Part shown: piece after piece, positions 39,755 through 50,197 of the stretch
Numbering within the stretch: the first letter of the stretch is position 1
Layout: each line of letters opens with the position of its first letter
NCBI GenBank assembly: GCA_036245525.1
Contig: BTPG01000005.1
Location: 179,816,198-179,880,197 of the forward strand
DNA length: 64,000 nt
Origin: Semisulcospira habei
Taxonomy: Eukaryota; Mollusca; Gastropoda; Semisulcospiridae
Direction: 5' to 3'
Position numbers and translations under genes: made by a program
Notes under the pieces: generated by a model
Databases searched by the model: none
The model's input: the letters and a program-made list of their open reading frames with translations, nothing else
Told to the model about the DNA's origin: nothing

Positions 39755-39835
39755 TTAACTCATCCGAAAAGTGCCACATCCGGATACGCGGCATAAAGCC
39801 GCGTATCCGAATGCGGCGCGTCTCGAAAGTGTTAA
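39755..39835. mobile_element. FB-G foldback copy 2 with TTAA ends
   Basis: TTAACTCATCCGAAAAGTGC at the left, perfect stem CCGGATACGCGGC / GCCGCGTATCCG with loop ATAAA, and CTCGAAAGTGTTAA at the right. Confidence 0.83.
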
Positions 39836-39854
39836 TTTATTTCCAGCGAAGGAA

Positions 39855-40029
39855 TTAACCCCTTCCCTGCCACTGTACGCGAATTTTGTTCTGAAATCTT
39901 TGTCCATTCTATGACCAAAAGCCACATCAGTCCAAGGAACATGAATCCAAAATTGATCTCAGCTCATGAGGATCGATGTCTCTTGCAGCTGGATCTTGTT
40001 TACTTTCTCTGAGCAGTGAAAGGGGTTAA
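39855..40029 (-). mobile_element. FB-A element lacking the left hairpin arm
   Basis: TTAA at both ends. GGTCTCAGC-type flank leads straight to GCTCATGAGGATCGATGTCT. Right end GAGCAGTGAAAGGGGTTAA. Confidence 0.82.
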
Positions 40030-40194
40030 CTACATGCGTTGTTCTCCTAGGATTGGTACCCAACGAGTTGAAATCATGTCAAAAAATAAAAATTGCATGT
40101 ATACATAGAATTCTTAGATGTTGTCTGTTTGGGTCTGACATGCGCACAGCGTAGGAGTGAGGACATCCTACGCTGATAGACTAGACGGAGAGGC

Positions 40195-40340
40195 AAGGTG
40201 GGGGAGGGGGGGAATTGGGGTAAGGTTGGTTGTGGTGGTGGTGCAAGGAGCAGCCGGGGGTGGGGGTGGGGGGGGGGCTGGGGGGTGGAGAAGAGGGTGG
40301 CAGTGAGGGGTGGGGGCGTAACGGAGAGGGTTTGGGGCGT
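40195..40340 (+). repeat. G-rich region
   Basis: Many runs of four to ten G. The two open frames that cross it are composition artefacts. Quadruplex-prone. Confidence 0.8.
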
Positions 40341-40450
40341 GGTCGAGACGCTCTCTCCCAAGAAAAAGAGACGAAGTCAATAAAACATCTCAGCGGTAGT
40401 AAACCTCACACCAGCTCTCTAGGGTGAGCCCATGAGCGGAGTTGCACCCT

Positions 40451-40510
40451 GCGCGAGGCACTAAGCAAGGTGCTCCGCTATAGGGGAGCACCTTGCTTAG
40501 TGCCTTGCGC
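40451..40510. repeat. single near-perfect hairpin
   Basis: Arms 40451-40476 and 40485-40510 (GCGCGAGGCACTAAGCAAGG onward) match at 25 of 26 with loop GCTATAGG. Not seen elsewhere. Confidence 0.82.
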
Positions 40511-40597
40511 AGAATTTAACCTCCCTTATGCAAGTGGCCCATGGGGCTATGAGGTGGAAATTCTCCCAATATGGAAGTTGTATTCAGAAGAGTGTTT

Positions 40598-40675
40598 TAC
40601 AGCTCAGGAGAGAGATGGACCATAACAGTTCAAGGGTGGTGCCAGAATAGGTTCGCGCCAGGAACGGCAAGAGTC
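40598..40675. repeat. FB-F left half
   Basis: GGAGAGAGATGGACCATAAC and TTCAAGGGTGGTGCCAGAAT, then cut. Confidence 0.6.
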
Positions 40676-40679
40676 AAGG

Positions 40680-41375
40680 ATACCAGACAATCATGTGCCG
40701 TCTGATTAAAAAAAAAAAGAATTATTTAATGTCTCTTCATATCTTGCTGATTTTAGATTGCGCCCTCAGCTCTGTTTCTAGAAAGGCTTTCTCAGGTTTC
40801 AGATCTTTTGTCAATGCGTAAGCCATCAACACACATGTGACTCGAGGAACGCTTTTTCTTGACGATGTGTATCAATAGACATGAAGCCTATGACTCTACC
40901 CCGCAATATGTGGTAAACAAGATATTTATATTTTAACACTATAATTTGATGCGTATCGTTACCAAAAATGATTTTCTAGTCTCAAATCTTTTAGAAGATA
41001 AATGTAAACGTGATTCCAGCAGGAATCGTGTCTACAAGATAAGATTCGACACCTACAGATGATCATCGACCACTGTCTGTACTAAGTAAGTATGTCCATC
41101 GTCAGTTAAAAGGGGTGGGGGTGTCTTTGGCCTTCCTCTGTCTGGAGAACGCAGATGCAAATGTGTTCACTAAGAAGCGATGTTCTCTACTGACCCTGCT
41201 GGCTGTGGGGAGCATGGGAGGATCTATGTGTCTGGCTGCAAGTCGGCGTTGGAAGAACACCAATGAAGGAGAGAGTAAACCATACTGACAAAGACGTCGA
41301 AGTAAACTCGGCACCGGAAAAGTAACTCATCACTGAATGGTTCCCTTTTGTAAAAGAACGCAGACGGCAGATTAT
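40680..41375. other. no recognisable feature
   Basis: About 700 bases. GATTCCAGCAGGAATC at 41009-41025 is an isolated FB-C apex. Confidence 0.4.
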
Positions 41376-41379
41376 CTCA

Positions 41380-41450
41380 ACAAAAGTCATAGATCTTCAT
41401 GAGCCCCCGCATCCTGGGGGGCTCATGAAGATCTATGCCTCTTGGAGACG
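41380..41450. repeat. FB-A hairpin only
   Basis: ATAGATCTTCATGAGCCCCC / GGGGGCTCATGAAGATCTAT. The C-to-T change on one arm is matched by G-to-A on the other. Confidence 0.77.
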
Positions 41451-41522
41451 AATGTTTTCAGCAGAGTCAATTGAACCCTCAACAGATACCTCACAAGATC
41501 AGCACAGGACGAAACTTACCCA

Positions 41523-41597
41523 GCATGAGGCGATGATCTTTAGGGGCCCCCGCATATGCCGGGAACCATGATGATCTATGCCTCTTGCAGACTTTAG
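41523..41597. repeat. FB-A hairpin only, degraded
   Basis: GATGATCTTTAGGGGCCCCC and GGGAACCATGATGATCTATG, then CCTCTTGCAGAC. Confidence 0.6.
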
Positions 41598-41860
41598 GTT
41601 TGAATTAAGAAGTACATACGCACTGGGGACATACAAAGACTGCAGATCCGCTAAAGGGATTCGACAAGCAAGTTAGTGGAGTCTAGAACGAAAGGGCAAT
41701 TCCGTCAGGCCACGCAAGTCAGTCCGATCTGCTGATAAACCAGAAGGGAACGGATTCCTTTATCGCTCAGTATTCTCTCGTCCGTCCATGCTCTAGTCGC
41801 GGGTAACTGTCGTGAGAGGTGGATCGACAAAGCCGGATAGTTCAAAGGCAGCGTCTGCTT

Positions 41861-42069
41861 AAACCCATCCCTGCCACTTAACGATTTTTTTATTCTTCTG
41901 AAATCGTTTCTTTTTTTCTTCATTTCGCTACCAAAAGGGACAACGGTCTAAAGAACATGGACATGAATTGGTCTCATCAAGAGGCCATGTTAATGTTCCT
42001 CATGAGTCCCCGCAGTCTATGTCTTGCAGTCGGATCCATTTGTATTTTCTCGGCAGTGAAGGTGTTAAG
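41861..42069 (-). mobile_element. FB-A element, hairpin partly deleted
   Basis: TAAACCCATCCCTGCCACTT at the left and CTCGGCAGTGAAGGTGTTAA at the right. One arm is shortened to GCAGTCTATGTCTTGCAG. Confidence 0.78.
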
Positions 42070-42194
42070 CTTCTAGATGCAAGATGCAAGAAAAAATATC
42101 AACAATTTACAATAGCGTGCTACAGACTTGTATCTTAAACTTGCTGTGGTATGTTTTGTTTAATTATTCTTTGTTGTTGCTTTAAAGAACTTTC

Positions 42195-42412
42195 CTGTGA
42201 GAAATAGCGAACGCGATCCAACTTCAAGATACTTAGATCCTCTTGAGCCCCCGCAATTGCGGGGACTCATACAAATTAGTGCCTTTTCCTGAAGCCAGTT
42301 TGTATCCATGTTCTTTGGTCGGTCGTGGCTTTTAGTCGATGAATGAACAACAAGTTCATTAAAAAATGTCATAAGTTCAAAAAATACGTCCAGTGGCAGG
42401 GGAGACTTTAAC
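42195..42412 (+). mobile_element. FB-A foldback element, degraded
   Basis: GCGATCCAACTTCAAGATAC, apex CCCCCGCAATTGCGGGGA, right flank TTGTATCCATGTTCTTTGGT, end GGCAGGGGAGACTTTAA. Confidence 0.75.
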
Positions 42413-42542
42413 ATGGCAACAAAACACAGAGCAAAATGAAATCGAAGTGTCTCCATCTGCACAGAAATACACAGAAATCGTGATACATTACCTTAAGGCC
42501 CTAACAGGCACTGCACCTTAATTATAATGGTAGATCCGTGAT

Positions 42543-42622
42543 TCTGCCTTTTAAAGGCAGAAGACAGTCAGTCCACATTTTCATTGTATAATTATAATGA
42601 AAATCTCGCTTTTCACAACAAC
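42543..42622 (-). mobile_element. FB-E foldback, left arm shortened
   Basis: ATTTTCATTGTATAATTATA / ATGAAAATCTCGCTTTTCAC. AAAGGCAGAAGACAGTCAGT at the left matches 62517. Confidence 0.7.
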
Positions 42623-42624
42623 AA

Positions 42625-42945
42625 AAAAAGCAACAACAAAAAACAAAACAAAACAACAACAAAAACGCGCTTACTGCTATTTCAATAAAAGGGCAGGATT
42701 ATGTTGGGGCGTTACTGTAGAAGCTTAGTCACAAGTAGGCCACTTGGCTCTTGAATGTAAAGCGGGTCTGAGACAAGACCGACTTTTTCGCTATCTGGTA
42801 GAGACCCAGACATGAACTAATCGCGTGCATGAATGCAGAATCACTGTTGCTACAACACCAAGCATCAGCATCTCTGGCCAGTTCAAACCGTGGCGCTGCC
42901 TCAATTATGCAGAATCCAAGTCAATACGTTTTAACCCCGTTTAAC
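42625..42945. other. no recognisable feature
   Basis: An AAC-rich run at 42610-42665, then unique-looking sequence. Confidence 0.4.
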
Positions 42946-42947
42946 CG

Positions 42948-43022
42948 TCTGCAAGAGGCAAAGATCCTCATGAGCCCCCGCTGAAGCGGGGGCTCATGAT
43001 GATCAGTGCCTCTTGCTGGCCA
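42948..43022. repeat. FB-A hairpin with intact stem
   Basis: GCAAGAGGCAAAGATCCTCA with apex CCCCCGCTGAAGCGGGGG. Confidence 0.77.
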
Positions 43023-43164
43023 GATTTATGTTATTAATCGTCATATGCGAGTAGGGATTTGAGATGATTTCTGAAACCTAATTTCTTTTCGCGAGCAGCA
43101 GCAGCGACTGTGATTCCTACGTTAGGGACACTCGTGTCGTATATCTAATTATGCAGCTATACTT

Positions 43165-43262
43165 CCTTGTGTCTGGCCTGACAACGCCAGTATGTCCGTT
43201 TTTGTGAAAAACGAGATTTTCAATCTGTGTGTTACACTAAAAACCTCGCATTTACGTACAAA
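43165..43262 (-). mobile_element. FB-E foldback, degraded
   Basis: GTGAAAAACGAGATTTTCAA and AAAAACCTCGCATTTACG around CTGTGTGTTACAC. Confidence 0.6.
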
Positions 43263-43309
43263 CTGGGCATAATGCTGTTTGCCATATAAACACACACAAA
43301 AACAAAGTA

Positions 43310-43506
43310 ACATAACATAACATAACATAACATAACATAACATAACATAACATAACATAACATAACATAACATAACATAACATAACATAACAAACATAAC
43401 ACAACACAACACAACACAACATAACATAACATAACATAACATAACATAACATAACATAACATAACATAACACAACACAACACAACATAACATAACATAAC
43501 ATAACA
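43310..43506. repeat. (AACAT)n pentamer satellite
   Basis: About 39 units of CATAA, with two patches of CACAA (about 43397-43420 and 43470-43485). The Cys/Tyr/Met/Leu-rich minus frames are artefacts. Confidence 0.95.
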
Positions 43507-43521
43507 CGTGTAATATTATAA

Positions 43522-43682
43522 GTTATTGGTCGAAGGGTTTCGCTACACGGACCTTTGTAGGCCTGAGGGAGGTCAAAGGAATCATTGTACCCCGAAGGCC
43601 GAAGGCCTGAGGGGTACAATGATTCCTTTGACCTCCCGAAGGCCTACAAGGGTCCGTGCAGCGAACCCCTCCGACCAATAAC
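43522..43682. mobile_element. large near-perfect foldback, 80-bp arms
   Basis: Runs from GTTATTGGTCGAAGGG to CCCTCCGACCAATAAC. Arms pair through GGTCAAAGGAATCATTGTAC to the apex at GAAGGCCGAAGGCC. Only a few mismatches. It abuts the pentamer satellite. One copy in the window. Confidence 0.85.
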
Positions 43683-43689
43683 GTATTTG

Positions 43690-44055
43690 TTTTCATTCCT
43701 CCACTATTTTCGTAAAAAAAAAATAAAGAAGACATCTTGCGACCTGGATCACGCCAAACATGACTGACGTCAAAGGAATATACCTTTATACATAATAGAC
43801 TTATGACGTAATTTAAAATATGTCATGACGTTGCTGTCTCCAGTACTGAGTGTGCTTGTTGTTTCGAACAACACTAAGTAACTTTGTACTTTAGAACGTC
43901 TGGCGATCTTTTATAGAACAAAACTGCGTCATCGAGAGGGCTACAAAACGTCCGTCCGTCATCTTTCGCTACAGGGGTTTGTATATCACGGTCACATGGT
44001 ACGGTTTGCGCTAAAGTGACTGCTCGTGTGACGTAGTGAGGAAAACAAAAATGTA
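43690..44055. other. no recognisable feature
   Basis: Unique-looking sequence. Confidence 0.4.
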
Positions 44056-44057
44056 AA

Positions 44058-44161
44058 TATACTGAGGAGGAAACGAAATGCGACATTTTGGGAACCATCG
44101 GAAGCATTTTAGTGTTTCCGATGGTTCCGAAAATGTCGCGTTTCCTTTGCTCGTCAGTATG
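44058..44161. mobile_element. FB-H (Tc1/mariner-like MITE) copy 2
   Basis: TATACTGAGGAGGAAACGAA to TTTGCTCGTCAGTATG. Stem GAACCATCGGAAGCA / TGTTTCCGATGGTTC at the apex. Confidence 0.8.
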
Positions 44162-44164
44162 CAT

Positions 44165-44675
44165 GTAGGCACATTGCCAAATCAAGGCAGACATAGTGTT
44201 TTTATCATTACGCACATTCATCACGAGCTTCTTTCGTTATTATGCATCATTTGAAAAACAAAATGGCGTTGCGAATACCAGTGAAAATTAAAGAGGAAAT
44301 GGCGTGGTGTCCGATGTGAATTGAAGTTGAATTGTAATACGTAACTCACATTTTACACACACAAAAAATGCAAATAGAAAGGATTGCTATTTGTAGATGG
44401 AGGTGCAGAACCCCTTTTTAGATAATTACCTCGTTTGTCACCTTCGCTTTCAAATTTAATACAACGCATCTCCGTCAATCGCTAAATGGATGCTCGAAAT
44501 TTTCTTTGCAATCACGACCCGAAATAGCCAGACTCGCGACGACCAGAATAACATTGAAAGCTCTTGTCATTACCGTCTTTTTCGGTCCGAGACCGCCATC
44601 TTTAAACATATATGAAAGTGGCAGCTATGGAAATAGCTTTGAACAAGTTGGGTTGGAATGTAAGTTCTAACCTTA
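44165..44675. other. no recognisable feature
   Basis: About 500 bases of unique-looking sequence. Confidence 0.4.
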
Positions 44676-44679
44676 TCAT

Positions 44680-44881
44680 TTAACCCTTTCACTTTTGACC
44701 AAAAATGCGATCTAACAGCAAGAGGCATAGATCCGCATGAGCCCCCCGCAGGGGGTCATGAGGATCTATACCACTTGCTGAGACCAATGTGTGTCCATGT
44801 TCCTATGAAAGTGGTGGTTTCAGTCAACACAGATTAGTTTTCAGAAACAAAATGTACGTCCGTTGGTAAGGAAGGTGTTAA
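44680..44881 (+). mobile_element. FB-A element, shortened hairpin
   Basis: TTAA at both ends. Apex shortened to GCCCCCCGCAGGGGGTC. Right end GGTAAGGAAGGTGTTAA. Confidence 0.83.
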
Positions 44882-44920
44882 CTGTCAAAAAAATAAACCA
44901 TAGGCGCTTTTCTAAAACCA

Positions 44921-45129
44921 TTAACTCCTTCACCGTCGAGAAAAAAAAATGAACATCAACAAAATGCAAGAGGCGAAGAACCTCGTGAGCGCCCGCAATC
45001 TGGCGGGTGTCTCATGAGGTCCTATGCCTCCTCACATCCAGATTCCTTGGACTGATCGGATCATTCGATGTTGAATTTGCGCTGCTTTCAAAGACACCGG
45101 TTTGCGACCACTGGCAGTGATGGGGTTAA
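44921..45129 (+). mobile_element. FB-A foldback element, degraded stem
   Basis: TTAA at both ends. Stem around GCGCCCGCAATCTGGCGGG with several mismatches. Right end GGCAGTGATGGGGTTAA. Confidence 0.83.
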
Positions 45130-45303
45130 AAGCGACCTGCTCCACGGAAGGCTTTTGCTTCGCTTGCTAAAATTCGCTGACAGTATACAATGGGATGTCA
45201 ATGTTGTCTTGCCTCAACGAAGACTTTCCTACCCTTGTCTTCACAATCCATGTGATTAGGCACAGATGCCGGAGGTTTTCCACTGCCTTCTTAGCATAAC
45301 TAA

Positions 45304-46535
45304 GGCGGTCCGTGGCGCAGCGGTAAAAGCGCCTGCCACCAATGCTAGAGGTTCGATACCCGGTTCCGGCGTCGGACTTTTCTCCTCTGGTAAGTGTCAC
45401 GGTTAATCTGGCGGACCGTCGGGGGTTCTTTCTCCGGGTACTCGGTCTCTTCCTCACCCACGACTTTGGTATCAATTTTAGGCCACTTAATCAAATTTCA
45501 AATATAAACGATTTGAATTTCCAAAACTTCAATAGCTCGCTTGAGCTTGCCCTTGGCACCACGTGAATGTTCTGTGTTTATGTACACTGTACACCAATTT
45601 ACCTACCTTGGCTGCATCATCACGTCAGACGCCAAGCTGGACAAGGAACTGGACAACAGGCTGGCAAAAGCGAACAGTGCTTTCGGGCGACTATTCAAGC
45701 GGGTGTGGCACAATCAACAGCTAAAAAATGGCACCAAGATCAGCGTGTACAGAGCTGTCGTCCTCACCACCCTGTTGTATGGTTCCGAGTCCTGGGCCCT
45801 CTACCGCAGCCAACTACGACTCCTCGAACTCCAGCGCTGCCTGCGTACCATCCTCGGCATTTACTGGAGTGACTATGTCACCAACGTCAAAGACCTTGAA
45901 CAGGCGGAAATTGTGAGCATTGAGGCTTTGTTGCTGCGAACACAGCTTCGCTGGGCGGGGCACGTCTCCAGGATGGAGGATCATCGCCTACCCAAGATCA
46001 CCCTGTTCGGCGAGCTCGCCACTGGACACCGTGACAGAGGGGCACCAAAGAAGAGATACAAAGACAGTCTCAAGAAGTCACTTAGTGCCTGCCAAATCGA
46101 CCACCGCCAGCGGTCTTCGCTTGCTGCGGACCGCGACACCTGGCGCTCCACCATTTACAAGGCAGCCGTCTCCTTTGAGGACTCTCGCAGAGCTAGCCTT
46201 AAGGACAAGCGGCTCAGGAGAAAAAACAGAGATGTCCAAAATCAAAACCCTGGCCAGACCTTCCCCTGCAGCCACTGCGGTCGAACCTGCCTGTCCCGGA
46301 TTGGACTCCGCAGCCACGAACATGCCTGCAGACGTCGTGGACAACCCCTATAAAATCTTCGTTTGCGAAGTCAAGCCAAGAGAGGGACAGTGTGTGAGTG
46401 AATGTACGTGATTCACGTGAGCCTGCTTGTTAGGTTTAGTTCGCGGCGGCACTTTGAGCCGATTTACAAAGGTCACGCCTGATTATGTTTGCGTCTATTT
46501 AATGCGCTGATTTATTATTATTTATTATTATTTAT
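45304..46535 (+). mobile_element. tRNA-SINE interrupted by an RTE-like LINE fragment
   Basis: The SINE head (box A TGGCGCAGCGGTAAAAGCGC, box B GGTTCGATACCC) and body run 45304-45590 and resume at 46387 (GTGTGTGAGTGAATGTACGT) to the tail near 46535. The tail carries the extra words CAAAGGTCACGCCTGATTAT, also found at 48392. Confidence 0.85.
45591..46386 (+). CDS. RTE-like LINE RT, C-terminal fragment
   Basis: The frame ends at 46353 and encodes the part after the catalytic core: HQFTYLGCIITSDAKLDKEL, the LLYGSESWALY segment, LLLRTQLRWAGHVSRMED, and a terminal C2HC-type finger CSHCGRTCLSRIGL-SHEHAC. No RT active site is present, so it is inactive. It is nearly identical to 55655-56427 but has a 6-base in-frame deletion (LLELQRCLR where the other has LLERFHQRCLR). 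The 3' end stops at GTCAAGCCAAGAGA with no poly-A. ACACTGT (45584-45590) and ACAGTGT (46387-46393) are likely target duplications with one mismatch. Clade call by motif style. Confidence 0.88.
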
Positions 46536-46544
46536 TATTATTAA

Positions 46545-46700
46545 CTCTCCTGCGTACAAGGCAACAGAAGAGCATAAAAAGCCTTTCATTTTACGACATT
46601 CAAACGTCATGATGTTGATCAGCCCTTTGGTCCATCAATATTATGAGACATACTAAAAACATTAATAAAGGAGGTATTGCAAAATGTTCACCCTTTACTG
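46545..46700. other. no recognisable feature
   Basis: A short (ATT)n at 46513-46545, then unique sequence. Confidence 0.4.
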
Positions 46701-46716
46701 ACTGGAATAGGTAGCT

Positions 46717-46932
46717 TTAACCCGTTCAGTACCATTCGACGCAGACTGTGTTTCTGCGTTCTTTGTTAATCCAACATCAAAATGTCCTAGCTTTCCCAGG
46801 AACGTGGATTGAAAATAGTGTCAGTAAGCGGCATAGATCCGCATGAGCCCCCGCAACTACGGGAGCTCATGAGGACATATACCTCTTGCAGTTGGGCGCT
46901 GCTCAGATTTACTCCGCAGTGAACGGGCTCAA
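46717..46932 (-). mobile_element. FB-A foldback element
   Basis: TTAACCCGTTCAGTACCATT at the left, hairpin CCCCCGCAACTACGGGAG, CCGCAGTGAACGGGC at the right. Confidence 0.83.
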
Positions 46933-46987
46933 GCAGGGAAAAAAACTAAAATCGTTCTGCGTTAGCAAAAATCGGGGATACAAATGT

Positions 46988-47102
46988 AACTCGCAAGATG
47001 CATAGATCCTTACGAGCCTCTGCATCTGCAGGGGATCATGGGGATCTATGTATCTTGTAACATGATGATGCATGCCTGTGCCCAGGCAGTGAAGAGCTTA
47101 TC
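46988..47102 (-). repeat. FB-A hairpin and right end, degraded
   Basis: GCATAGATCCTTACGAGCCT / GGGATCATGGGGATCTATGT, then GGCAGTGAAGAGCTTA. Confidence 0.65.
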
Positions 47103-47320
47103 CGGAGAAAGTAGTATCATCCGGAGTTTTGCTGAGAAGATGAAAAGGAACTTATTATGACTGGCATTGTCCGTGAGAAACTCCGTGGTCTGTGTGGATG
47201 GCAGGACCTTAGTTCTTCGAGGAGAGCTGGTTGTCCATTGGTAAATATATGAAAATAATCGTGCCTTATAAAAGCACTCAGAAGGGAGAAAATTGGCTAT
47301 AGGCTATGCACGTGTGAGTT

Positions 47321-47323
<3 letters not shown>

Positions 47324-47370
<47 letters not shown>

Positions 47371-47372
47371 GT

Positions 47373-47448
<76 letters not shown>

Positions 47449-47465
47449 CGTGCGTGCGTGAGTGC
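47324..47465. repeat. (GT)n microsatellite
   Basis: About 65 GT units with one TTGTGG interruption at about 47368. Confidence 0.95.
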
Positions 47466-47483
47466 GTGCGTGTTCGTTTGTTG

Positions 47484-47692
47484 TAACTAATTGCGCGCGA
47501 GGTATTAAATACCCACATTTTGGAGTTATCCTCTGAGAACTGCATTTCAATTTAGGAGACAGATCGACCTTGATAGTTCAAGGGTGGTGGCAGAAAACTT
47601 GTCACCTGTAGGCGCCAAGCTATTTTGCCACCACCCTTGAACTATCATGGTCAAGACATCTTGCTGTGGTGTGTCGCGGGCAGTCTGACTTA
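47484..47692 (-). mobile_element. FB-F foldback element
   Basis: GTAACTAATTGCGCGCGAGG at the left, arms GGTGGCAGAAAACTTGTCAC / GGCGCCAAGCTATTTTGCCA. Right end GTCGCGGGCAGTCTGACTTAA. Confidence 0.82.
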
Positions 47693-47740
47693 ATATTTTT
47701 TGTTTTAATGTTTTAATGTTTTATTGATTGCTTGCTTGCT

Positions 47741-47745
47741 TGTGC

Positions 47746-47824
<79 letters not shown>

Positions 47825-47832
47825 TGCGTGCG
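47741..47832. repeat. (GT)n microsatellite
   Basis: About 40 GT units. Confidence 0.95.
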
Positions 47833-47839
47833 TGCGTGC

Positions 47840-48155
47840 TTACCCACAAAGAACTTTCAGATCGTGTGACTTGAATATAAAAGCAAACCGATTTTTAAAT
47901 CTTGAAGATACGTGTTCAATTACCTTTTATTTTATAAAATGCTGAGCAGATGCATATATGCGGATGAATTTTCAAAAATAAACGCTTATTGGCTTATCTC
48001 CTTCTCTCTATAGAAACAGCAATCGTCCCCCAATACACCCGCACGAAATCAGCTAAGGCATTCATTTGCTGTCCCACAAAGCGGTTTGCTGAGATAGAAA
48101 AGAACGGCTTTCCGGGAATCAGCCATGTCATCTCTTACAGTTTCAATCCCAGCAG
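47840..48155. other. no recognisable feature
   Basis: Unique-looking sequence up to a short FB-B/F arm (GATGGATCGACCATGACAGT) at 48161-48180. Confidence 0.4.
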
Positions 48156-48179
48156 TGACAGATGGATCGACCATGACAG

Positions 48180-48273
48180 TTAACCCTTTGGTTGTCGGTC
48201 GTGCTTTTTTGTCGCGATGATTCCGACAGGAATCATCGCGACAAAAAGCGCGACCGAATAGCCAAAGGATTAA
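48180..48273. mobile_element. FB-C foldback element, near perfect
   Basis: TTAA at both ends. Arms of about 40 bp (CTTTTTTGTCGCGATGATTC / GAATCATCGCGACAAAAAGC) with apex CCGACAGG. It interrupts an FB-B/F arm: GATCGACCATGACAG before it. Confidence 0.88.
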
Positions 48274-48364
48274 TGATAATGCTTAGTCACCTTGAGATAG
48301 TAAAGTGCGGCTTCGTTCGAATCAGCACACGCTCTTCCATTTTTATCTCGTTATTCCAGAATAC

Positions 48365-48525
48365 GGGAGATAGCTCGTTCATGACAGTACAAAGGTCACG
48401 CCTGATTATGTTTGCGGCTAACTTCCACTTTCAGCCCTGGTTGTGGGACAATGATCGACCATGACAGTTCAAGTGTGAAGCCTGATTGATTTGGCCTCTT
48501 GACGTGCCAAAACAGACATTATCCC
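48365..48525. repeat. FB-B/F-like arms and shared 29-bp word
   Basis: AAAGGTCACGCCTGATTATG (48391) recurs at 46467 inside a SINE. GATCGACCATGACAGTTCAA (48454) is an FB-B/F arm without partner. Confidence 0.45.
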
Positions 48526-48528
48526 GGA

Positions 48529-48645
48529 GATGATGATGATGATGATGATGATTTATTACTATTATTATTATTGTATTAATATTATTATTATTATTATTAT
48601 TATTATTTTATTATTATTATATTATTATTATTATTATTATAGTAT
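48529..48645. repeat. (GAT)n and (ATT)n microsatellites
   Basis: Eight GAT units, then imperfect ATT units that act as the tail of the next SINE. Confidence 0.93.
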
Positions 48646-48852
48646 TAATACTGATGCAATTCATTCAATAGGCGCTTTTCCCAATTCTTTAATATGAATC
48701 GGCTCAAAGCGCCGCGAACTGAACCAAACACGCACGCTCACGTGAAACGCACGCATTCACTCTGAAGACAAACACAGTACATGACAAGCACAGGACATTT
48801 ACGTGGTGTGAAGAGTCAACTCAGCTATTGAAGTTTCGGAAATTTCATAGAT
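48637..48852 (-). mobile_element. tRNA-SINE, 5'-truncated, tail type 2
   Basis: On the minus strand: body words TGTCCTGTGCTTGTCATGTA and CGTTTCACGTGAGCGTGCGT, then GGCGCTTTGAGCCGATTCAT and the tail GGGAAAAGCGCCTATTGAAT. More diverged than the copy at 20407. Confidence 0.75.
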
Positions 48853-49055
48853 GTTTTGCTTGTCCATTCGCTAAGATAAACGCACACTACCTTACAGCTG
48901 TATTATTCGATCAATGACTCTCTCGCAAACCGCAGTCATAGGACGATCTTTGCGTAATCACCTCTTTTACACGCGTGTGGGAAATAGCACGAGTGTTATA
49001 GAGGAGATCGATTATACCACGATCATACAATGCCTGTGTTCGAAAATTGCATAAA

Positions 49056-49161
49056 TATACTGGCGAGCAAAAGAAATGCTACATTTTTGGAATCATCGGA
49101 CACACTAAAGGGTTTCCGATGATTCAAAAAATGTAGCATTTCGTTTGCTCGTCAGTGTATA
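49056..49161. mobile_element. FB-H (Tc1/mariner-like MITE) copy 3, best copy
   Basis: TATACTGGCGAGCAAAAGAA to TTGCTCGTCAGTGTATA with TA at both ends. Arms AATGCTACATTTTTGGAATC / GATTCAAAAAATGTAGCATT. Apex CACACTAAAGGG. Confidence 0.85.
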
Positions 49162-49349
49162 TGCAATAGCACAGCAACTGATTGTGAGCGGTTAGTCCGT
49201 TTTGACCCTGGAGTGTAAACAGTGCCGTGCCAAAAGCCAAGATATGGTTGGGTTTCTTTTTTTGGAGCCAGTGAGGAAAATATGAAATCAATAAGGTTGA
49301 CACAAGTGTCGAGATAACTCTCAGGTCCACAAATTATCTTTTCTTGTTT

Positions 49350-49720
<371 letters not shown>

Positions 49721-49818
49721 TTTTTTGCGTATTTTAGCGGAAAGAGCAGATGATAACTTAGTTGAGAACCGCCAGGTGCCACTGAGAAACGTGATTATTA
49801 TAACTATTCTCTCATAGC

Positions 49819-50010
49819 TTAACCCGTTCAATGAAAGGAAAATATCAACACCATCCAACGGCAAGAGGCATAGATCCTCATGAGCCCCCGCAATTGCGGG
49901 GGCTCATGAGGATCTATGCCTCTTGCTGACACCACGTTGGATCCAAGTTCCGGGGACAGGTAGGGCTTTGGGGCGTTGCATTATCGAAGATTGCACTGAA
50001 CGGGTTATAA
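49819..50010 (+). mobile_element. FB-A element, right side shortened
   Basis: TTAACCCGTTCAATGAAAGG at the left, perfect hairpin with apex CCCCCGCAATTGCGGGGG. The right end GCACTGAACGGGTTATAA lacks part of the subterminal region. Confidence 0.86.
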
Positions 50011-50012
50011 TA

Positions 50013-50085
50013 ATGTGCGCTGCTCTGTGATTTTTGGATCTTACGAATATAACAAGCCGTAAGGTCCAAAATTACAGGTTAGCTC
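50013..50085. mobile_element. FB-D foldback, degraded
   Basis: GCGCTGCTCTGTGATTTTTG / GTCCAAAATTACAGGTTAGC around CTTACGAATATAACAAGCCGTAAG. Confidence 0.75.
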
Positions 50086-50197
50086 AGGAATTTCTACTCG
50101 CTATTTCAGAGAAAAGATACACAATGAGGCACTGCATGGAGATGTGACTTCTCTGTAAGGTGTCATTTCGTATGAAGCCGGTTTCTTCAATGGCACT

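Noticed and set aside
43149..43619. 156-codon Cys/Tyr/Met/Leu-rich frame
   Set aside because: Pentamer satellite AACAT read in frame, plus part of a foldback.
45304..45370. Genuine tRNA gene at the SINE heads (also 13500, 27743, 61489)
   Set aside because: They recur with the same downstream SINE body and tail, so they are retroposed heads.
46078..46344. 88-codon minus frame
   Set aside because: Antisense shadow of the LINE RT frame.
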